A stretch of DNA of 64,000 nucleotides from Sepioteuthis lessoniana (GCA_963585895.1 OY757939.1:57801601-57865600), one strand, 5' to 3'; shown: positions 20,320-31,049, counted from the first letter of the stretch. Numbers and translations are program-made. The notes: generated by a model from the sequence alone, not told the origin.

Positions 20320-20535
20320 ATTTTTTAATGGTATATCAACCTTCATGGGTTATTTTATGTCAAAGAAATCTTTGTAGAAAAAAAATAGTCGCACTCTTTA
20401 ACCCATTACTCCGTAGCATAAAAGAGGTCATATTCTTTCTGAAAGTGAACATAATAGCGTGACAGGGGTTCGATTTCACTTACTTCGATGATGTAGTCCA
20501 GTATTTTAGCTGTTATGCCACGGGCACTCCTTTTA
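20320..20535 (-). mobile_element. SINE-A, diverged
   Basis: Tail TTTAATGGTATATCAACC, core and a head ending GTTATGCCACGGGCACTCC. Confidence 0.75.
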
Positions 20536-20934
20536 CTGCATAAATCGTGGAATATTTGCAGAATATTCGCAATAGAATAAACTATTATCAGAATGCCCTG
20601 TGTCTCATACTTGAAGTAAACGTAAGCCTTTTATTTTCTATTCTTGTAACTAACAGTAATGTCAATTGATCCCACTGGCTTTTCGAATAAATTTAAAAGA
20701 GGATCTCTCCGAAGATAGAAATATTTAAGATATTCTGAAATAGAGAGTGCTGGGATTTACGAAAGACAATTAATTGCCATCGGGAACAGAATAATAGCCA
20801 TGGGAATATAGGAATTGCCAGGCTCATGAACTAAGAAATATGTGAAAACGCATTCACAGCAAAAGTTTGACAAGAATAATTCTACAATTATACTATAGAA
20901 CCCCATTTACTGAAAGGTGTTTTTTTTTTTTTGG

Positions 20935-21195
20935 TGGGGGTTGTTTAATGGCATATAAAATTTTTCGGCTTATTTAATGCCAAAGCCATTCTTGCAGAAG
21001 CAGGGAGTTCATACCTTTCCCAAGTGGTAAGTTCCAAAATGAACGTGAGAACTCGAGCGGAGTTCGAACTTGTTTATCTGCGTTTCATTAAAGAAATATA
21101 AGGTTTGCTTTTGTTTGGTTTGGTTTCTTTGTTTAATGACATATCAACCTTCGTTGATTATTTAATGCAAAAGTCATCCTTGTAGTACAGTAGAG
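20935..21195 (-). mobile_element. Two partial SINE-A copies
   Basis: The first (about 20935-21105) keeps tail and core; the second (about 21115-21195) keeps only the tail. The first ends with CTTGTTTATCTGCGTTTCAT, also seen at about 20276-20300, so the two heads share a non-standard 5' segment. Confidence 0.7.
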
Positions 21196-21275
21196 ATACG
21201 AGGTGCATATGATATGTTTCCAGACTTTTATTGTACAGGCATTTAGAATTGTCGTAGACTCTTGACTTTTTAATC
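21196..21275 (+). mobile_element. MLE2 left-end fragment
   Basis: TTTCCAGACTTTTATTGTAC then GGCATTTAGAATTGTCGTAG match the left ends of the MLE2 copies at 38.7 and 55.4 kb. About 80 bp only. Confidence 0.75.
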
Positions 21276-21371
21276 TTGGTATGACAACTGATCAAGGAGA
21301 AAGAAAGTTGAACTCAGACTAGACTTGGAGAGGGATGATTTCTGTCAGTTTATTGGTTTCTAAGACACCAT

Positions 21372-21625
21372 AGCGTCGGCCGTGGACTGGTTACCTCCGT
21401 AAGAAAATGAACACAGCGACACGAATTCAAATCTTGGACGAGATTTACTTGCATTTCACGTCACAGAAATACCCTTGAGAAAGGTTTGACTTCAATTATT
21501 TTCATCCTACTATTGTAAGTAGTTGATGGGACTATCTTTAGTTTTGGTTTGGCAACCTGTCCAGGAGAAGGAAAACTGAATTCAAACCTATTAAACACTG
21601 CTTGACCTTGTATCGTATCCAGCTA
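21372..21625 (+). mobile_element. SINE-B, diverged
   Basis: Head (CGACACGAATTCAAATCTTG), core (ACCCTTGAGAAAGGTTTGAC) and tail (GTCCAGGAGAAGGAAAACTG) are all recognisable. Confidence 0.8.
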
Positions 21626-21639
21626 GTTCAGAGAGTTTG

Positions 21640-21663
21640 AGTATATATATATATATATATATG
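21640..21663. repeat. (AT)n microsatellite
   Basis: About 11 AT dinucleotides. Confidence 0.9.
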
Positions 21664-21721
21664 GGTAGCGCCGCCACAAACAAACCAGCTGATGAGATTA
21701 GTCTTTTTTGATTTACAACGA

Positions 21722-21960
21722 GGAATCACCGTGGCGTAGTAGTAACGTGCCGGACTGCAGCCTTGAAGAAAACGAGTTCAAACTTCAGTCGTGTCATTAC
21801 TATCCATTTCGCACTAATACCCTTGGGAATTGTATAAACCCCTTATCCACCAGCAATGGATTAAATAGTATCACTGCTGTTTTTCAATAAGGATTGCTTT
21901 GGCTTTAAATTACTCACGAAAGTTGATATGCCATCAAACAAAGAACCCAAAATAATTTAA
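21722..21960 (+). mobile_element. SINE-A, diverged
   Basis: Head (CACCGTGGCGTAGTAGTAAC, GAGTTCAAACTTC), core and tail (GTTGATATGCCATCAAAC). Confidence 0.8.
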
Positions 21961-22159
21961 TGCAAAGTATAATACGAAGTGGCCACAGCTTGATCTCTTA
22001 TTCCAACGATGAGACGAAAAAGCAATAAAATCTGGTTGTATTGTAAGATACTAATGGAGTGCTCTCGGTGTGTGGTAATGATGTTTTGGTCCCGAAACTC
22101 TGACGCCAGAATCATTATTTACCAAATATTTTGTTGGTGGCAGGGTTGATATTTAGTTC

Positions 22160-22161
22160 AG

Positions 22162-22215
<54 letters not shown>

Positions 22216-22226
22216 GTGTGTGTGTA
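22160..22226. repeat. (AT)n(GT)n microsatellite
   Basis: About 25 AT dinucleotides, then GT. Confidence 0.95.
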
Positions 22227-22344
22227 TGAATACACATATTTTTGTCTATGTGGGGATGATCAAAGATTGTTAATCACTACTATAAAATAAAGAATCTATT
22301 CAAACGTCGAACTGAAGAGGATTTTATAAGTACATAAAAGCTTA

Positions 22345-22605
22345 GAAGTGCGTTTAGCGGAAGGTTTTCATCGTAGGAAATGGAATCGGTGAACTGATTT
22401 CAAATTTTGGACAATGCTGTTCACATTTCGATACCCTCGAATGTCTTTGTGAAAGACGTTAAAAAATCTCTTCTCTCTGCCTCCCCAAAAACAGTTATGA
22501 GTAAACAGTCTAAGAGGAGAACTGAAGTCAAACCAGATTTAATTCCCAACAAAATTGGCCTTGCGTCACACCCTGACGGTGGTGAAGGGGATGAGTAAAT
22601 ATACT
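22345..22605 (+). mobile_element. SINE-B, strongly diverged
   Basis: TTTTCATCGTAGGAAATGG head phrase and GGGATGAGTAAATA tail phrase; the middle is decayed. Confidence 0.6.
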
Positions 22606-22849
22606 CATAGAAGCTAGTTTGTGACCAGGTTTCCAAACAACTGCACCGTCGACCTAAAACAAAGACGCTCGTAAGTGGGTGAACGGCATAACCAAATGAG
22701 CTACTTATTGAAAGCACAGTTGACTCGAAATAAAGGCGAGAATTTGTTATTCAAAGTGATGATTAAGCTCCTTGTTCAGAATAATACACGTAATCAGTGT
22801 CAATTTTCATATTTTACCATTCTTCCAATAATCATCAATAAAGGGTCAG

Positions 22850-22950
22850 GTGGAACAATGATTATTGGCGCGAAAACTAGAAACGATGAGCCTGGTGTAT
22901 TCTGAGTTCAAGTCCTAGACGAGACTTCATTTCCCCTCAGAAACTTTTCA
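22850..22950 (+). mobile_element. SINE-B head fragment
   Basis: GTGGAACAATGATTATTGGC ... GAGTTCAAGTCCTAGACGAG. Confidence 0.55.
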
Positions 22951-23090
22951 TATGGGAAACCCATATGAGAAAATCAAAAGCAAACACCAAAACAAACAAT
23001 GAAAAACCAAAACACATTCTAACTACTCCAGCCAAACATGAGTCTTTCCTACAAGCCAAAATAAACCATACTTAACCAATAACATCATAC

Positions 23091-23480
23091 TAGTTGTCTA
23101 AATTTCTGACACGAAGCTTGTAGATTTTTATCATTAAGGGTTTTCGGACTATTGTCTTCATCTTTATTGTTATTTCCACAACATTTCGGCCGATATGTCC
23201 TCCGGCCATCTTCAGGTGTTTGTTATCTAAATTTCTGAGACGAAGCTTGTTGATTTTTATCATTAACGGTTTTCGGACAGTTGACTTCATCTTTATTGTT
23301 ATTTACACAACATTTCGGCCGATATGTCCTCCGGCCATCTTCAGGTGTTTGTTGTCTAAATTTCTGAGACGAAGCTTGTTGATTTTTATCATTAAGGATT
23401 CCCGAACTATTGTCTTGATCTTTATTGTTTTTTTCGCAACATTTCGACCGATATGTCTTCCGGCTTTCTTCATGTGTTTG
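23091..23480 (-). repeat. HHL repeat: three tandem 129-bp copies
   Basis: Three direct copies start at about 23096, 23225 and 23354. On the minus strand each carries CACCTGAAGATGGCCGGAGG, then CATATCGGCCGAAATGTTGT, then AATAACAATAAAGATGAAG. The third copy is more diverged. An inverted copy lies at 23590-23690. Confidence 0.9.
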
Positions 23481-23589
23481 TCGAACTCGGGAACCTTCAC
23501 AGTTATGGCTAGCGGAATCAGAACAGGCGACCCCCGTGGATTCAATAAAGGACGAAATTCGAAGTTCCGTGAAGGTTACAGAGTTCGAC

Positions 23590-23690
23590 TAACACCTGAA
23601 GAAGGCCCGTGGACATATCGACCGAAACGTTGTGGAAATAACAATAAAGATGAAGACAGTAGTCCGAAAACCCTTAATGAAAAAAAAAAA
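23590..23690 (+). repeat. HHL repeat, inverted copy
   Basis: CACCTGAAGAAGGCCCGTGG, then CATATCGACCGAAACGTTGT, then GGAAATAACAATAAAGATGA. It faces the three minus copies head to head across a ~110-bp spacer. Confidence 0.9.
23593..23632 (+). ncRNA. Hammerhead-ribozyme-like motif in HHL repeat (candidate)
   Basis: The order is stem I CAC, core CTGAAGA, one extra base, stem II, GAAA, self-complementary ACGT, then GTG closing stem I. This copy has a decayed stem II; the minus copies at 23181-23218 and 23311-23347 keep a 5-bp GGCCG/CGGCC stem. The extra base after CTGANGA is not in canonical hammerheads, so catalysis is uncertain. Confidence 0.4.
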
Positions 23691-23734
23691 CAAAAAAAAA
23701 ACAACATCATAGTAGTCGTCTGGGGCTTTAGAAT

Positions 23735-23905
23735 ACACTGACTGCATCTCTGCAGAAAGGTAGACCCCTATCTAACGAGTATCCCAGATATGATGGTGAG
23801 GCTCCAGTAATGATGGAGGTTTGGAGAATGCGGTGAACCCTTCATTGTCATTCCTCTCAGGTCCACTCTGGTCTTGTTTCCTACATGTATTTTTTGGGTC
23901 CTATC
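23735..23905 (-). mobile_element. W module
   Basis: CTGGGGCTTTAGAATACACT through CCTATCTATGACTCC; the hairpin end is partly lost at the left. Confidence 0.75.
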
Positions 23906-24026
23906 TATGACTCCAAAAGAAATGTTTGACATTTAAACCGTATGCAAACAAAAGGCTTATGCTAAACTAAATTGTTTGAAATAGAACTGTTTGATTATTT
24001 AACTGTGTATAAACAAAGGAATGATG

Positions 24027-24268
24027 GGGGTGTCCTCGTGGTGTAATGGTTAAAGCATTGGACTGCGTAATCGTAGTCCTCGAGTTCGTACTCCAGTCGC
24101 GCTATTACGTTCACTCTCGGGCAAATAACCTTGGGAAAGGTATGAGCCCCCTTATCCTCCCAGCTATGGGTTAAATAGTACCACTACTATTCTTCGAGGA
24201 GAATGGATTTGGCATTAAATAACCTAAAAAGAGTTGATATGCCATTAAACAAAGAAACCAAACCAAAA
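24027..24268 (+). mobile_element. Full-length SINE-A, TSD GAATGATG
   Basis: Almost identical to the copy at 8011. The 8-bp duplication GAATGATG lies at 24019-24026 and 24269-24276, and the tail ends AAACCAAACCAAAA. Confidence 0.9.
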
Positions 24269-24276
24269 GAATGATG

Positions 24277-24400
24277 TTTAATTAAATGGTTATTGATACA
24301 TAGCAATACTTGGAACCATTTAACTTTTGCTAAATTGAATTGTTAGAAATAGAACTTTTGGATCATTTAACTGCGTGTATCAACAAAGTGCGCTTACAAA
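24277..24400. repeat. Minisatellite-like units
   Basis: Continues the W flank interrupted by SINE-A (GATACATAGCAATACTTGGA, CATTTAACTGCGTGT). Confidence 0.6.
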
Positions 24401-24411
24401 TTATGCATTAA

Positions 24412-24668
24412 AGTTAAGTAAAGTTGGTGATCGTAGTCGATGGTGACCTGAAGGCTCCTTTTTTGATCGCTACTACACCAAGGTGTAGAGGAGGGCGCTA
24501 CTCCTTTCTCTGGATTGCTCCACTTTACTCTTGATCCGTATCTTATAACGCTGAGTGTTAAGCAAGGAGGCATCAAGTGCCATTTTTGTGTGTTTGGTAT
24601 AACTCGACCTGGGATTGAACCCAGGTCTCCCAGCCATTGGTGAACACTCTAACCATCATGCCAAACAA
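24412..24668 (-). mobile_element. SINE-C (tRNA-derived)
   Basis: On the minus strand the head reads GGCATGATGGTTAGAGTGTT (A-box-like) and GACCTGGGTTCAATCCCAGG (perfect B-box region with T-arm pairing). The body (GGCACTTGATGCCTCCTTGC ... GGAGTAGCGCC) ends in an ACTTTACTT tail. Copies at 29757 and 49118. Confidence 0.85.
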
Positions 24669-24699
24669 ACCGGACATGCATTTAATGTATAAGTAAAAA

Positions 24700-24768
24700 C
24701 AGGATGTGGCATAAAATAACAAACAATGGTTGACATGCCATTAAACCAAACCAAACCATCAACCAATC
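24700..24768 (+). mobile_element. SINE-A tail fragment
   Basis: GATGTGGCATAAAATAAC ... GTTGACATGCCATTAAACC. Confidence 0.7.
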
Positions 24769-24986
24769 ATTGAACAAAAACATATAAAAATATCAAAATC
24801 TTAAACATTTTAATCCAGAGAACCCTCAACATCGGCAATAAAATCACCTAAAAAATCATCAAACAACACCATACAAACAAAAGCAATATTAACTCTCAAG
24901 GATCAATTAATAATCCATAGAGATCCAATTGTGCAGATAATATGGATATTGAAACTGATTCCATAAGTGAAAACCTTTATCAAGCT

Positions 24987-25598
24987 GATATATACTAAAA
25001 GAAATACATGTAGGAAACAAGACCAACTACAAAGCTTACGCCTGTGAAGAAAACGGAATATTCAAGAAGAGTTTGTATGTCAGTGAGCACTCACCAGTCA
25101 AACTAACCTAGCTTTGGGTAAACAGTAAATTAGACCTTTCAACACGGTTAAAACAACCAGTCCAGGAGAAAAAAAAACGATTTCTCACATACGAACTATC
25201 TCGACAGATATTCGGTTGGGCTTAGAAATTGTTAGCAGTAGCCACCCTCTCCATAGGGGTCAGAACTCCCCCAATAAAGGGGTGTCTTGGGTATGACACT
25301 AAACTTCATCGGATGATGAGGTTCAAGTTCTGGAAGTCTGAGGGGTATGGAATATCTCTTCTTTACAATTGTAACATAGGACCAATGTGTTGTGCTTTAA
25401 AGAAAGTAGTCGGCAGAAAAAGAAATACTCAAACTCGAAGGTAAGGGAAGAAAATATAGCAGTCGTTTATTATTCACTTAGGGCTATGATCGTTGCAACT
25501 CGAAAAGTTCATTTTAGTTGCGTTCCTCTTCTCCCTTCCTCTTGGTGGTGTCGACGGTGTGGGTGAGAGCTGACTGTTGACATACGCCGGACAGATAG
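24987..25598 (+). repeat. 610-bp repeat Q, copy 1
   Basis: Nearly collinear and highly similar to 30141-30746. A middle part (CTTTGGGTAAACAGTAAATT ... CCAGTCCAGGAG) resembles the SINE-B core and tail, so Q appears to be a composite containing an old SINE-B. A frame of 71 codons here and 88 in copy 2 is shared but has no recognised domain. Ends are GATATATACTAAAAG and GCCGGACAGATAG. Confidence 0.85.
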
Positions 25599-26060
25599 GT
25601 CGTAGCAGACTGGGGTAGGATGGGTCAGGGCATCGGAACCTTTAACGCACCCCTTTTGACAACTGCCTTCAACTCTTCTAAAATCTGACTTGTTTTCTTA
25701 TATAGAGATTTTGGGGAACAAATTGAAGATCCCCGAATGTTCGATGTCACCAGTGAAACACGTGATAGTTCATCAGGGATTATTTTAAAATCATGTCTAA
25801 CTTTGCAGGTCATTCTGCCCGCATGCGCTAGTCTCGTGACACCTTCACTGATTGACGACAGCGCCAGTCCGTAATATTACACCATTACTCGCAGTGTTAT
25901 ATAATTAAGGAATGATTTTTTTATTTTAATCATTTTTCATTAATAATATTTCATCATTCAGTTTGGTTGGGCTTTGAACTATTCGTGTTAAGAGTTCAAG
26001 TGCATATCATTGGGTACAGTTTACGCTCGTGCGCAAAGAATATGACAATCACCATTGTCA
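25599..26060. other. Unclassified sequence
   Basis: Moderately GC-balanced to about 25880, then AT-rich. It may be the continuation of repeat Q, since copy 2 ends exactly at 30746. No family recognised. Confidence 0.4.
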
Positions 26061-26515
26061 TAATAAATCCCAGACAGGAAATGGGGCTGGAGTGTGTATG
26101 ACGTCATGCTCAGAAGAGATGTGCTCGGAATTTGAGGATTTTAAAAATCAGGTCAGTTGAGGATTTTTGATTGGACCATGCAGGCAGACAATTGAGTTTC
26201 TGCCATTGGAGCAGAGAATAGAGTTCTCTGCCATTGAGTTGAGTTTTCGACCGATAAGGCATACGGTTGAATTTTTCGGATCTTTACTGGCAGAGAATGA
26301 ATTGAGATCTAAAACACCACGAGATGTGCCGAACGTTGGGGGTGTTGGTAGCATAGTATGGTCACGAAAGACTTTTAAGAATTGTGTCTCTCTCCTCATG
26401 TCGAAGAACCGAAATCAGAAGTTAATAAAACCGTTCGTACCTGAAAAACAGGGTCCGCCAGTATTTGTACATGCATCTGTGTTTTGTATTTGACTGTATT
26501 TGAATATGTATTTGT
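26061..26515 (+). mobile_element. Diverged LTR related to LTR-G
   Basis: Shares the LTR-G order: AATCCCAGACAGGAAATGGG, TGTATGACGTCATGC, GAGGATTTT, CTCTCTCCTCATGTCGAAGA, GTTAATAAAACCGTTCGTAC. Many internal differences suggest a subfamily or old copy; the ends are not defined. Confidence 0.6.
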
Positions 26516-26638
26516 ACCGTTGTATTGATATCATTATGATTATGGCTACGAGTAGTATACCACATTAGCACCAACCAGTCCAACCAACATAGCTTTTGGT
26601 ACTTAGTAAGTTAGTCGCTTCAACTCGGTTAAAACAAC

Positions 26639-27203
26639 TATAACATAGCCCTGATATGGCTACGTGAAATAGACATATTCATACCGGTACGTAAAACGTT
26701 CATAATGGTCATAACGCACATATAGATAACACAGGAATCCCGAAACACAAAACCACTTACGACTTCTTAGTTCAGGTACGAAACTTTTTATTACCTTTGA
26801 GTAAAAAGGTTTTTCGACATAAGGAAAGAGATACACAATCTTTCTATGCTGACTTTTCCATCTGCCTCCAATCACGTGCGGCACCCGCCGCATGGCCTCG
26901 GCGTGCTTCGAAAGTCAACCGTCTTCCACGGACGCTAAAACTTCACTCACTAACTTTTTTTCAAATCCCCAAAATCCTTCGCGCACGCTTCCGGTGCATG
27001 ACGTCATTCACATCCCGTGGTTACATTTTCTATCTTGGGTTTCTATTGTGACATCTCTGAATGACACGTCCTCTCCGTGCGTGCGTGAACACGTGCGCTC
27101 ATGTTTGCACCTAACTAACCCATGCGCTAAGCGGAAGGTTCTCAGCCTAACTAAACTGAAAGGCAAGATATATAAAACGAAATCCCTCGGCCATTATAAT
27201 ACA
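26639..27203 (-). mobile_element. Solo LTR, LTR-G, TSD CAAC
   Basis: The 4-bp duplication CAAC lies at 26635-26638 and 27204-27207. The 565-bp LTR has a CRE-like TGACGTCA (26999-27006), a TATATATC box and an AATAAA signal on the minus strand. The terminal TG has decayed to TA at the plus-left end. Confidence 0.9.
26999..27006 (-). promoter_or_regulatory. CRE-type site in LTR-G U3
   Basis: TGACGTCA (palindromic) inside the putative U3; the same position reads TGACGTCA at about 33042 in another copy and is mutated in four others. Binding is inferred from the motif only. Confidence 0.45.
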
Positions 27204-27300
27204 CAACCAGTCCAGGAGGGAAAAAAACTCCTAATATCAAACCCACTTTACCTTACCTTAAATTGTGTCACATCTGATCCATGGTGCGGGAGTTGGATAA

Positions 27301-27984
27301 AATGCATACATAAAAAATGGTGTCGCAAAAACAACCGATTCTTCACGTCATTTTACCTCATTCTCTGCCATTGACAAGATATGATACAAATGTAAATTTT
27401 TAGGTACATGAACACATGGAAAAGATAAGAGCCAAAAATTGTTTGATCACTTCTTTAGATGGGATTCAGGCATCAGGCAACGAACTTAACCTACGCCTTT
27501 TTAGTTGAGGTGAGCAGGTGTACCCCATGAGGCCAAATGAGATACAAGGTTGGTTTAATGTAAAGCTCTCACCCAAAAAGCGAACCTCACGCGCGGTGGT
27601 TTTTAAAAATTGCTTGGATTTCGTCGACATTTCTTTTCAGGGGTACCGAAGTCCTCTCCAATATCAATTAAGTTAGCTGACTCTAGTCTTCGATATATCG
27701 CTAGGTATCAAATCGTGCGCCTCTTGATATCATTCCAACCTTCCACCAGATACGATTTGGCACAAGGTAATTTTTTTGTGTTGAGCCATGCATTAATCGA
27801 GACTCATGTGAGGCCGTCACAAAAAATGCATGATCCCGTCGGCATTCTATGATTGGTGCGTCTTAAGCACCAAACAAGGAACTCAGCCCTGCAAAATAGG
27901 TATTGCTTGGTGGGTGGCCGTCAGGGACCTGGCATCAGGTAAAACGCTCAATAACACCCATTTGGGGCCAGTCCGTGAGGATGT
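27301..27984. other. Unclassified sequence
   Basis: No repeat of known family identified. It contains GAGGTGAGCAGGTGTACCCC and short frames without motifs. Confidence 0.4.
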
Positions 27985-28325
27985 CAATTATTTGTCGCTG
28001 CCTCTCACCAGACACGACTTGACACAAGGTCAAAAGCCCGAAGGCCGATTAGAGTGGGGATAAAGGGGAGGGGAGGGGAGGTCGGGAACGAGCCGAGACT
28101 TGAACCCTGCTAGTCTGTGCTGCTGATCGGCTCAGTTAGTTCAATGTGAGCCTGATATTTGTCGCTGCCTCCCACCAGACACGACTTGACACAAAGTCAA
28201 AAGCCCGAAGGCCAATTAAAGTGGGGATAAAGGGGAGGGGAAGGTCGGGAACGAGCAGAGACTCGAACCCTGCTTGTCTGTGCTGCTCATCGGCTCACTT
28301 AGTGCAATGTGAGCCTGATGAGGCA
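27985..28325 (-). repeat. SINE-D: two tandem tRNA-like copies
   Basis: Two direct copies of about 160 bp share GACACGACTTGACACAA, GCCCGAAGGCC, GGGGATAAAGGGGAGGGG and CAATGTGAGCCTGAT. On the minus strand GCAGGGTTCGAGTCTCTGCT is a B-box with T-arm pairing, following GTGAGCCGATGAGCAG as a possible A-box. The tandem arrangement is unusual for a SINE. Confidence 0.65.
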
Positions 28326-28823
28326 CGCAGTTTCACGAACCCAAATGTGGGTCTGGGCAGATATGCCAGTTTACGGCTTTAACTAGACGCTCGGTCTAGT
28401 GCAAGAGAGAGGGCTGCCTCTTCTGTGTTTCTGATCAGCCTGCAATAAGACTTAGCAAAGTAGCTTATTTTAATGGTGTTAGCTAATTTCCATATTTTGT
28501 TGTAAAAATTAGTTATTAAAAAAGAAGCAAGTTATTGGAGAAAATATAATCGAAAATAAACAATAGAAAAACATGTTTTATTCTTCATTTTGAATTTTTT
28601 TAATTACCTGTTTTTTTCTCAATGTTTTTGTTTATTCATTTCTAATTAGTGATAAAATGAAATAATTAACCCGATGTCTGAAAATTAAGATTCTGTACAC
28701 CTGAGCATCTTGAATTAAAATGGGTCAGGCATCTGTTTTCTATTTTAGTCGAGTAATATACATGCTAGAAAACAGGCAAAATATAAGAGGTAAATAATAT
28801 ATATATATATATATATCTTCATA
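28326..28823. other. AT-rich unclassified stretch ending in (AT)n
   Basis: Nothing recognised; an (AT)n tract at 28797-28817 marks the start of the next LINE-R tail. Confidence 0.5.
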
Positions 28824-29130
28824 ATCGTCATGTCGTGCCGCCAGCACGGATATCCCTGACCCTCTCTCGCCACTTCTCGCTATCATTCATCGCCTCCGGC
28901 AGGTCTTCTGGGTTACATCCTGTGTCCTCACATAGCTGCTGTATGTAAGTTCGGGCCGGTCGTCCTACTTTTGCTTGGCCATATGTGGGGGTCCATAGGA
29001 GTACATCACTTACGAGCTCGTCCTTGCTTCTCCAGCAGTGTCCGGCGTGTCTGGCTCGTATAACTTGTATAGTTTTCGTGATGGGAGGCAAGTGGCCGTA
29101 TAGTTGATGTCTCGTGGGGTGTTAATACTA
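28824..29130 (-). mobile_element. LINE-R 3' copy
   Basis: The frame at 28828-29091 reads LPPITKTIQVIRARHAGHCW, RSKDELVSDVLLWTPTYGQA and ends VRDIRAGGTT. 5'-truncated at the LYGHLPP region, the same zone where the 19.9- and 61.6-kb copies stop. Confidence 0.88.
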
Positions 29131-29139
29131 ACCAAGGAG

Positions 29140-29396
29140 CACACGAATAAAAAATGACACAAGGTCAGTTTTTAAGGGGAATTTAACAGATTTAAATTTA
29201 GAGTTTTTTCTCCTAGACCAGTTAAAGAGCCTAGTCTGCGCTGCTATTTAACCACAGCTGGAGCGGGGAATAATTAGATCCATATCTTTCTCAATGTATT
29301 AGCACTATATGAAATGTAAATACCCTCTTACAGGATTTGAACTTGGGTCATCGTGTATATTTCCGATGATAGCCATGACACCACCGCACCTTCTTT
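29140..29396 (-). mobile_element. SINE-B, diverged
   Basis: ATGACACAAGGTCAGTTTTT tail, TTAACCACAGCTGGAGCGGG core and GGATTTGAACTTGGGTCATC head. Confidence 0.8.
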
Positions 29397-29398
29397 AC

Positions 29399-29401
29399 AC
29401 T

Positions 29402-29443
<42 letters not shown>
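29399..29443. repeat. (CA)n(TA)n microsatellite
   Basis: CA repeats followed by TA repeats. Confidence 0.95.
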
Positions 29444-29446
<3 letters not shown>

Positions 29447-29663
29447 TGTTATCCACAGACAGATCCGCTTCGTTCTATCAGAACTCATCAGTGTGACTAG
29501 ACATACTAGATTCCCGTAGCTGGGATCGAAACCCAGTGGACTCAAACGCCAATCCAAGACTCTGCCCCTCTACCCACGAGAAAACCAGCAGCAGGGAAGT
29601 AAATTCTAAACGGTTATGAATCACAATTACAATTGTTTACATACATCCGCTCAACGGGTACCG

Positions 29664-29699
<36 letters not shown>

Positions 29700-29700
29700 G
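29664..29700. repeat. (TA)n microsatellite
   Basis: About 17 TA dinucleotides. Confidence 0.95.
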
Positions 29701-29756
29701 TCTGTGTGTCCTTCGATTGATATGAACATATATAACAAAACAGGAAATGATATATA

Positions 29757-29990
29757 AGTAAAGTAGGCGACCTTAGTCAAGGGTAACCAGAGAGCCCCCT
29801 TTTCAATAGCTGCTTCAACCAGGTATAAAGGATGGTGCCACTCCATTCCCTGGATTGCTCCAGTTTACCTTATAGTGTTGAGTGCAAGGTTGCATCAAGT
29901 ACCATTTTTTGAGTCTTTGGTATGACTCGACCTGAGATTGAACCCCAGTCTCCCTGCCCATTGGCAAACACTCTACTCATTAGGCCAATG
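29757..29990 (-). mobile_element. SINE-C
   Basis: AGTAAAGTAGGCGACCTTAG tail and CTCGACCTGAGATTGAACCC head; similar to 24412 and 49118. Confidence 0.85.
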
Positions 29991-30096
29991 GCCCGTAATT
30001 AATATATAACTTTATAATAATAAATAAAAATCAAACAAAACAAAGAGAAAATATCTAAACAGTGTAATGTCAATATATAAGTTTATCTTATTTGGG

Positions 30097-30790
30097 GAAA
30101 GAAATTCGATAACTTTACAAGTCAGTGTTTTGATTTGCAGATATATACTAAAAGAAATACATGTAGGAAACAAGACCAACTACAAAGCTTACGCCTGTGA
30201 AGAAAACGGAATATTCAAGAAGAGTTTGTATGTCAGTGAGCACTCACCAGTCAAACTAACCTAGCTTTGGGTAAACAGTAAATTAGACCTTTCAACACGG
30301 TTAAAACAACCAGTCCATGAGAAAAAAAAAACGATTTCTCACATACGAACTATCTCGACAGATATTCAGTTGGGCTCAGAAGTTGTTAGCAGTAGCCACC
30401 CTCTCCATAGGGGTCAGAACTCCCCCAATAAAGGGGCGTCTTCTGTATGACACTAAACTTCATCGGATGGTGAGGTTCAAGTTCTGGAAGTCTGAGGAAT
30501 ATGGAATATCTCTTTTTTACAATTGTAACATAGGCCCAACGTGTTGCGCTTTAAAGAAAGAAGTCCGCAGAAAAAATACTTAAACTCGAAGGTAAGCGAA
30601 GAAAATATAGCAGTCGTTTATTATTCAGTTAGCTATAATCATTGCAACTTGAAAAGTTCATTTTAGTTACGTCCCTCACCTCCCTTCCTCTTGGTGGTGT
30701 TGGTGGTGTGGGTGAGAGCTGACTGTTGACATACGCCGGACAGATAGAAAGAAATTCGATAACTTTACAAGTCAGTCTTTTGATTTACAG
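30097..30790 (+). repeat. 610-bp repeat Q, copy 2, flanked by a 44-bp direct repeat
   Basis: Q spans 30141-30746. The 44 bp before it (30097-30140, GAAAGAAATTCGATAACTTT ...) recur right after it (30747-30790) with two differences. The flank is not present around copy 1. A related stretch (GTGTTTTGATTTGCA, then CTTACGTTGCCGGAT) lies at about 32668-32690, so the 44 bp belong to the target, not Q. Confidence 0.85.
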
Positions 30791-30834
30791 TAATGCTAAC
30801 GTTGCTAGATCATACTAAAATTCCTTGGTTGGAT

Positions 30835-30910
30835 GTTTAGTTAGATTTCATGGCATATTTTATAGTATTGTAGATTGTTAAATGCCAAATCCTGTTTATA
30901 CATATATTTA
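30835..30910 (-). mobile_element. SINE-A tail fragment
   Basis: TTTCATGGCATATTTTATAG ... TGTTAAATGCCAAATCC. Confidence 0.65.
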
Positions 30911-31049
30911 GATATATATGATTTGTAAATACATTTTGTTGATTCCACTTTTAAATGAGCCTGAGCACATTTTTTGACACTCAATAAAAAGGTTTCAAGT
31001 ATTTCCATTCAATACGAATAATTATATTTACTATCGATCATTTCTTTCA

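Larger units (their letters stand above)
26570..27300 (+). mobile_element. SINE-B/Q remnant split by LTR-G
   Basis: Left piece ...CAACTCGGTTAAAACAAC and right piece CAGTCCAGGAGGGAAAAAAA join to give the sequence found uninterrupted in repeat Q (25150 and 30300). The LTR between them is an insertion. Confidence 0.8.

Noticed and set aside
23091..23480. CRISPR-like array (regular 129-bp direct repeats)
   Set aside because: Repeats are contiguous and long with no unique spacers; the context is an animal genome.
27830..28382. Plus-strand frames in the 28-kb region as a duplicated gene
   Set aside because: They cover the SINE-D tandem pair and change frame between copies.
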